Origin: DATAQC01 sp046263055
GTDB taxonomy: Bacteria; Actinomycetota; Acidimicrobiia; Acidimicrobiales; AC-14
NCBI GenBank assembly: GCA_046263055.1
Contig: JBHELO010000053.1
Coordinates: 1 to 16,973 of the forward strand
DNA length: 16,973 bases
Reading direction: 5' to 3'
Shown: positions 14,671 to 16,973 of the stretch, piece by piece
How the letters are laid out: each line of letters begins with the position of its first letter
Position numbering within the stretch: position 1 is the stretch's first letter
The notes under the pieces: generated by a model
Seen by the model: the letters and a program-made list of their open reading frames with translations, nothing else
Told to the model about the DNA's origin: nothing
Database searches by the model: none
Program-made: the position numbers and the translations under genes

Positions 14671-15660
14671 TCACATCGTCGCCTCTCGGGCGGTGGGCGG
14701 GACCACCGGCCGGCCCTTCCACCGGACGGCACGGGCGGTGCCGGCCCGCCAGCGGCTCTCCAGGTGGAAGGCGGCCAGCAGGGCCCGGGCGACCGGGGCC
14801 AGCAACCCGTAGGCCGGGTTATGCCCGGCCACCGCTCGCCCGCCGGCGCTCACCACCATGGCCGCCCATGGCCGGCGGGAGGCGACGGGCACCAGGAGGG
14901 CGGCGAGATGGGGGAGCGATCGCCGATGCAGCGCCGCCGAGTTCTTCACCAGCCCGGTTCGGATCTCGTCCAGGCCGCGATACATCCGGGCCTGGAGGAG
15001 CCGGGGGGCGAGGCGGGCGTCGTGGCCGCCGAGGGCCCGGGCCAGGTCACGGTCGTCGATCACCGAACCCCGCACCGCCGGGTGGCCGTGCCCGCCGATG
15101 GCCTCGTAGTGGTCCCGGCGCACGAGGAGGCACTGGCCGCTGGCGAAGTCCCGGGGGAACCCCTCGGCGGCGAGGGCCAGGCCGAGCTCGGGCAGCAGCA
15201 GGCGCTCCCAGAACGTGCGGCAGTCCAGGCCACCGGCGATGCTGGTGGACGTCGCCCGGGTGGCGGCCGCCATGGAAGGCAGGGCCAGGCGGTGCAGCAC
15301 CACATCGGCGTCCACGAAGGCCAGCCATTCGGTCCTGGCCCCGTCGGCCCCGGCCAGGCAGGCCCGGGGCTTCCCCGCCCACGCCGCGGGTGGGTCGTCG
15401 TGGAGGCTCACGACTGTCGCCCCCGCGGCCGCCGCCAGCGCGCCGGTACCGTCCGACGAGGCGTCGTCCACCACCACCACCTCGGTGGCCTGCGCCCGGA
15501 CGCTGGCGATGCACCCGGCGATGACATCCGCCTCGTCGCGCGCCGGGATCACCACCCGGACGTTGATCGGGGGGGCGTCGGAGTCGGGGCCCAGGAACCG
15601 GCTGGCCGCCATCCCCATGCGCGCCAGACCGACCAGGCTGGCGACCGTGGCCGGCCTCAC
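14671..15660 (-). CDS. Family 2 glycosyltransferase, CrtQ/HpnB-like (candidate carotenoid glycosyltransferase)
   Basis: The 329-residue protein has a GT-A fold: VVIPARDEADVI (36-47), VVVVDDASSDGT (61-72), AWAGKPRAC (93-101), and the metal-binding DAD (117-119). IDDRDLARAL (201-210) and MYRGLDEIRTGLVKN (226-240) follow, and then hydrophobic C-terminal segments with a final RWKGRPV. The WxGK, MYR...KN and WKGR pieces are typical of the CrtQ (staphyloxanthin glucosyltransferase) and HpnB (hopanoid) branch, so it is membrane-bound and acts on a lipid-like acceptor. Beside crtE-I-B the acceptor may be a carotenoid, with UDP-glucose from galU; both are inference. Start is uncertain: GTG 15660 is used, ATG 15618 or 15612 are shorter, and ATG 15738 would lie inside a repeat and add unrelated residues. 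No clear Shine-Dalgarno is seen. Confidence 0.85.
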   Translation of the reverse strand: MRPATVASLVGLARMGMAASRFLGPDSDAPPINVRVVIPARDEADVIAGCIASVRAQATEVVVVDDASSDGTGALAAAAGATVVSLHDDPPAAWAGKPRACLAGADGARTEWLAFVDADVVLHRLALPSMAAATRATSTSIAGGLDCRTFWERLLLPELGLALAAEGFPRDFASGQCLLVRRDHYEAIGGHGHPAVRGSVIDDRDLARALGGHDARLAPRLLQARMYRGLDEIRTGLVKNSAALHRRSLPHLAALLVPVASRRPWAAMVVSAGGRAVAGHNPAYGLLAPVARALLAAFHLESRWRAGTARAVRWKGRPVVPPTAREATM

Positions 15661-15693
15661 CGCCGCCCGCCCCGGCGTGCCCAAGCGGCCCTG

Positions 15694-15709
15694 GAGCGGG
15701 CTCCCGCTC
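15694..15709. repeat. Small hairpin abutting the first 48-bp repeat
   Basis: GAGCGG (15694-15699) and CCGCTC (15704-15709) form a six-pair stem with loop GCTC. It overlaps the first three bases of repeat copy 1, on the side nearest the glycosyltransferase, so three inverted repeats lie in a row in that leader. Confidence 0.5.
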
Positions 15710-15754
15710 GCCGTCGCCCGCGCAACAGGTCCCTCCATGGGCCAATTGCGCGAG
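15707..15754. repeat. 48-bp direct repeat, copy 1, with internal hairpin
   Basis: This copy is identical over all 48 bases to 15779-15826; flanking bases differ at once on both sides. It contains a 34-base hairpin (15719-15752): outer arms CGCGCAA/TTGCGCG (7 pairs), a CA/AA internal loop, inner arms GGTCC/GGGCC (5 pairs counting one G-T), and a six-base loop CTCCAT. The repeat also begins CTCGC and ends GCGAG. It lies in the non-coding gap 15661-15867 between divergent genes. Confidence 0.9.
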
Positions 15755-15778
15755 CACAGCCGGGATGCGCCGCCCGCA

Positions 15779-15826
15779 CTCGCCGTCGCCCGCGCAACAG
15801 GTCCCTCCATGGGCCAATTGCGCGAG
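15779..15826. repeat. 48-bp direct repeat, copy 2, with internal hairpin
   Basis: Second perfect copy in the same orientation, offset by 72 bases, with a 24-base unrelated spacer (15755-15778). Its hairpin occupies 15791-15824. It lies 41 bases before the CDP-alcohol transferase start. The rest of the gap (15827-15867) is a G-rich stretch with no clear promoter. Confidence 0.9.
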
Positions 15827-15867
15827 TCGGGGCGGTGGCGGCGGCGGGGGTGGGGCAGGATCGGCGG

Positions 15868-16578
15868 GTGAGCACCGGTCGCAGCGGCGACGACCACCTC
15901 CGGGAGTGGGCCGGCCTCCATGGCACCGAGGCGCCAACCGGGTTCGTGGGCGGCTGGCTCCGGGCGGCCGCCGTCGTGGCCCGGCCGCTGGCCAGGGTCG
16001 GGATCTCGCCCGACGCGGTGACCGTCGCCGCTCTCGTCACTGCCATGGCCGCCGTGCCCCTGGCCGCAGTCGCCGGCTGGCCCGGGCCGGCCGCCGCCTG
16101 CGTGGCCGTCACCGCCTCCGGGCTCCTCGACTCGCTGGACGGGGCGGTGGCCGTGCAGGCGGGCCGGGCCACCAGGGTCGGGTTCCTGCTCGACTCCGCC
16201 CTCGACCGCCTGGCCGACGCCGCCTTCCCGGCCGCCTTGGCGGTGGTGGCGGCAACGAGGACGGCGGCGTGGCTGGCGGTGGGCGCCACCGCCGCCGCCT
16301 GGTGGCTCGAGTACGTGCGCGCCCGCAGCCTGCTGGCCGAGGTCGGCCCGCCCCGCCCCGCCGGCACCAGGCAACTCGTCACGCCCGGCGAGCGGCCGAC
16401 CCGCATCGTCCTGACTGCGGTCGGCCTCGGCCTGCCGTTCCTGGCCGTCGCCGCGCTGTGGGGCCAGGTCGTCATCGTGGGCGGGTCGGCGCTGTTCCTC
16501 CTGGCCCACTCGTTGCGCCGCCTGGCCGCCGCCGACCGCGACCCCGGCCGTCGGGGCCCGCCCACTCCCACAGCATGA
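15868..16578 (+). CDS. CDP-alcohol phosphatidyltransferase family membrane protein
   Basis: Such enzymes swap the CMP of a CDP-lipid, or another CDP-linked group, for an alcohol, making phospholipids such as phosphatidylinositol phosphate. The 236-residue protein has about six membrane segments and the family motif at 88-113: D88, D91-G92, A95, G105, D109, D113. The usual Arg after A95 is Val (DGAVAVQ); this seems to occur in an actinobacterial subgroup, so it need not mean loss of function. A putative ISPDAVT start-of-domain segment is at 46-52. Substrate cannot be told. GTG 15868 is used, with GTG 15850 six codons upstream as alternative; ribosome-binding sequence is weak (AGGA). Its end overlaps crtYd by 107 bases on the opposite strand. 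Confidence 0.88.
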   Translation: MSTGRSGDDHLREWAGLHGTEAPTGFVGGWLRAAAVVARPLARVGISPDAVTVAALVTAMAAVPLAAVAGWPGPAAACVAVTASGLLDSLDGAVAVQAGRATRVGFLLDSALDRLADAAFPAALAVVAATRTAAWLAVGATAAAWWLEYVRARSLLAEVGPPRPAGTRQLVTPGERPTRIVLTAVGLGLPFLAVAALWGQVVIVGGSALFLLAHSLRRLAAADRDPGRRGPPTPTA

Positions 16579-16849
16579 TCGTGAGGGTGACGAGGGCGAA
16601 GCCGAAGGCGAAGTCCTCCACGGGGATGTCGAAGGGCGCCCGCCAGCCGCTGTAGCGGTCGGCGTTGTAGATCACGATGGGCGCCGACAGCTTGGTGAGC
16701 CAGCCGTCCACCAGACACTGGAAGAACACGATGATCCCGTAGGAGATCCAGAACGTGGCGGTGGCGAAGACGCCGGTGCGCAGCCACAGCAGCTCCACGG
16801 CCACGACCACCACCACGCCCAGGAGGGACGCCAGCGTGTACTCGGGCAT
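16472..16849 (-). CDS. crtYd: Lycopene cyclase domain subunit, CrtYd-type
   Basis: Actinobacterial lycopene cyclases are often two small membrane proteins that act as a heterodimer to form beta, epsilon or gamma rings. This 125-residue protein has about three membrane segments (about 5-25, 32-50 and 80-95) and the family hallmark DIPVEDFAFGFALVTLTIMLWE (about 74-95), of which P76-V-E-D79 is the key motif. The ATG at 16849 is 20 bases after the crtYc stop. Ring type cannot be predicted. The last about 30 residues are Gly/Arg/Pro-rich and are encoded in the 107-base stretch shared with the opposite gene. Naming it d rather than f or h is convention. Confidence 0.88.
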   Translation of the reverse strand: MPEYTLASLLGVVVVVAVELLWLRTGVFATATFWISYGIIVFFQCLVDGWLTKLSAPIVIYNADRYSGWRAPFDIPVEDFAFGFALVTLTIMLWEWAGPDGRGRGRRRPGGATSGPGGTAPTRPR

Positions 16850-16869
16850 GGGCCCCTGGCCCCGCGGCC

Positions 16870-16973
16870 CTACCTGCGCCGCAGGATGCGGCCCACGGCG
16901 CCGTAGGTGAGCAGCCCGCAGATGGGGATGACGACGAAGAAGACCAGCTCCTCGAGCGGCAGCCGCACGGGCA
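16870..16973 (-). CDS. crtYc: Lycopene cyclase domain subunit, CrtYc-type, C-terminal fragment (5' end off the right edge)
   Basis: Only the last 33 residues are visible. They contain LPLEELVFFVVIP and GLLTYGAV, the typical last membrane helix and PxEE motif of the first subunit of heterodimeric lycopene cyclases, and end at TAG (16872-16870). Position directly before crtYd in the same direction supports the call. The frame is open to the right edge with no start, so the gene continues outside. Confidence 0.82.
   Translation of the reverse strand, partial: PVRLPLEELVFFVVIPICGLLTYGAVGRILRRR

Noticed and set aside
15661..15738. An N-terminal extension of the glycosyltransferase starting at ATG 15738
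   Set aside because: The added residues come from the 48-bp repeat and adjoining GC-rich DNA, have no family similarity, and no ribosome-binding sequence precedes that ATG.
15707..15826. A minimal CRISPR array
   Set aside because: Only two copies, a 48-bp repeat with a 24-base spacer, and no cas genes; hairpin structure and promoter location fit another kind of repeat better.
13783..15867. A very long plus-strand frame running into the CDP-alcohol transferase
   Set aside because: Only the part from about 15868 resembles a protein family; the upstream part is the shadow of the unknown protein and of the glycosyltransferase.
1..16973. Mobile element, tRNA or rRNA genes
   Set aside because: I looked for transposase or integrase motifs, terminal inverted repeats flanking genes, and tRNA-like cloverleaf sequences in the gaps, and saw none.

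Overview
The window is very GC-rich and almost entirely coding, with frequent GTG starts, 4-base start/stop overlaps and short intergenic gaps. With a CrtYc/CrtYd-type split lycopene cyclase, an IdsA-type prenyl synthase and an FmdB-galU-moeA neighbourhood, this points to an actinobacterium. A deep lineage such as Acidimicrobiia is plausible, but no phylogenetic marker here proves it. I see no rRNA, tRNA, transposase, phage gene or cas gene.

Left block (1-5323). A partial moeA (molybdenum cofactor), galU (UDP-glucose) and a GAF-GGDEF protein lie on the minus strand. A divergent plus-strand run holds an FmdB zinc-ribbon protein, a methylthioadenosine phosphorylase and a membrane-anchored SAF/CpaB-like protein. 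FmdB, galU and moeA are also neighbours in mycobacteria. Here a signalling gene sits where mycobacteria carry a folate gene.

Middle block (5324-8318). Two hairpins separate the convergent SAF gene from tldE. tldD and tldE form a 4-base-overlapping minus-strand pair that encodes a TldD/TldE metalloprotease.

Right block (8319-16973). A plus-strand series starts with a YbhN-type membrane protein and a PAP2-type phosphatase/transferase (4-base overlap). It continues with crtE, crtI and crtB, which make GGPP, phytoene and desaturated carotene, and ends with an unrecognised membrane-anchored protein. A strong hairpin ends this series. Facing it on the minus strand is a CrtQ/HpnB-like family 2 glycosyltransferase, a candidate carotenoid glycosylase. 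Divergent from that gene is a CDP-alcohol phosphatidyltransferase, whose 3' end overlaps crtYd tail to tail. The end of crtYc is at the right edge. Together the genes could make a cyclised C40 carotenoid, possibly glycosylated from galU-derived UDP-glucose and embedded with specialised lipids; that last step is inference.

The least explained elements are a perfect 48-bp direct repeat with an internal hairpin, present twice in the glycosyltransferase/CDP-alcohol transferase divergent region, and the unknown four-cysteine protein closing the crt series. No clearly new system can be demonstrated from sequence alone.
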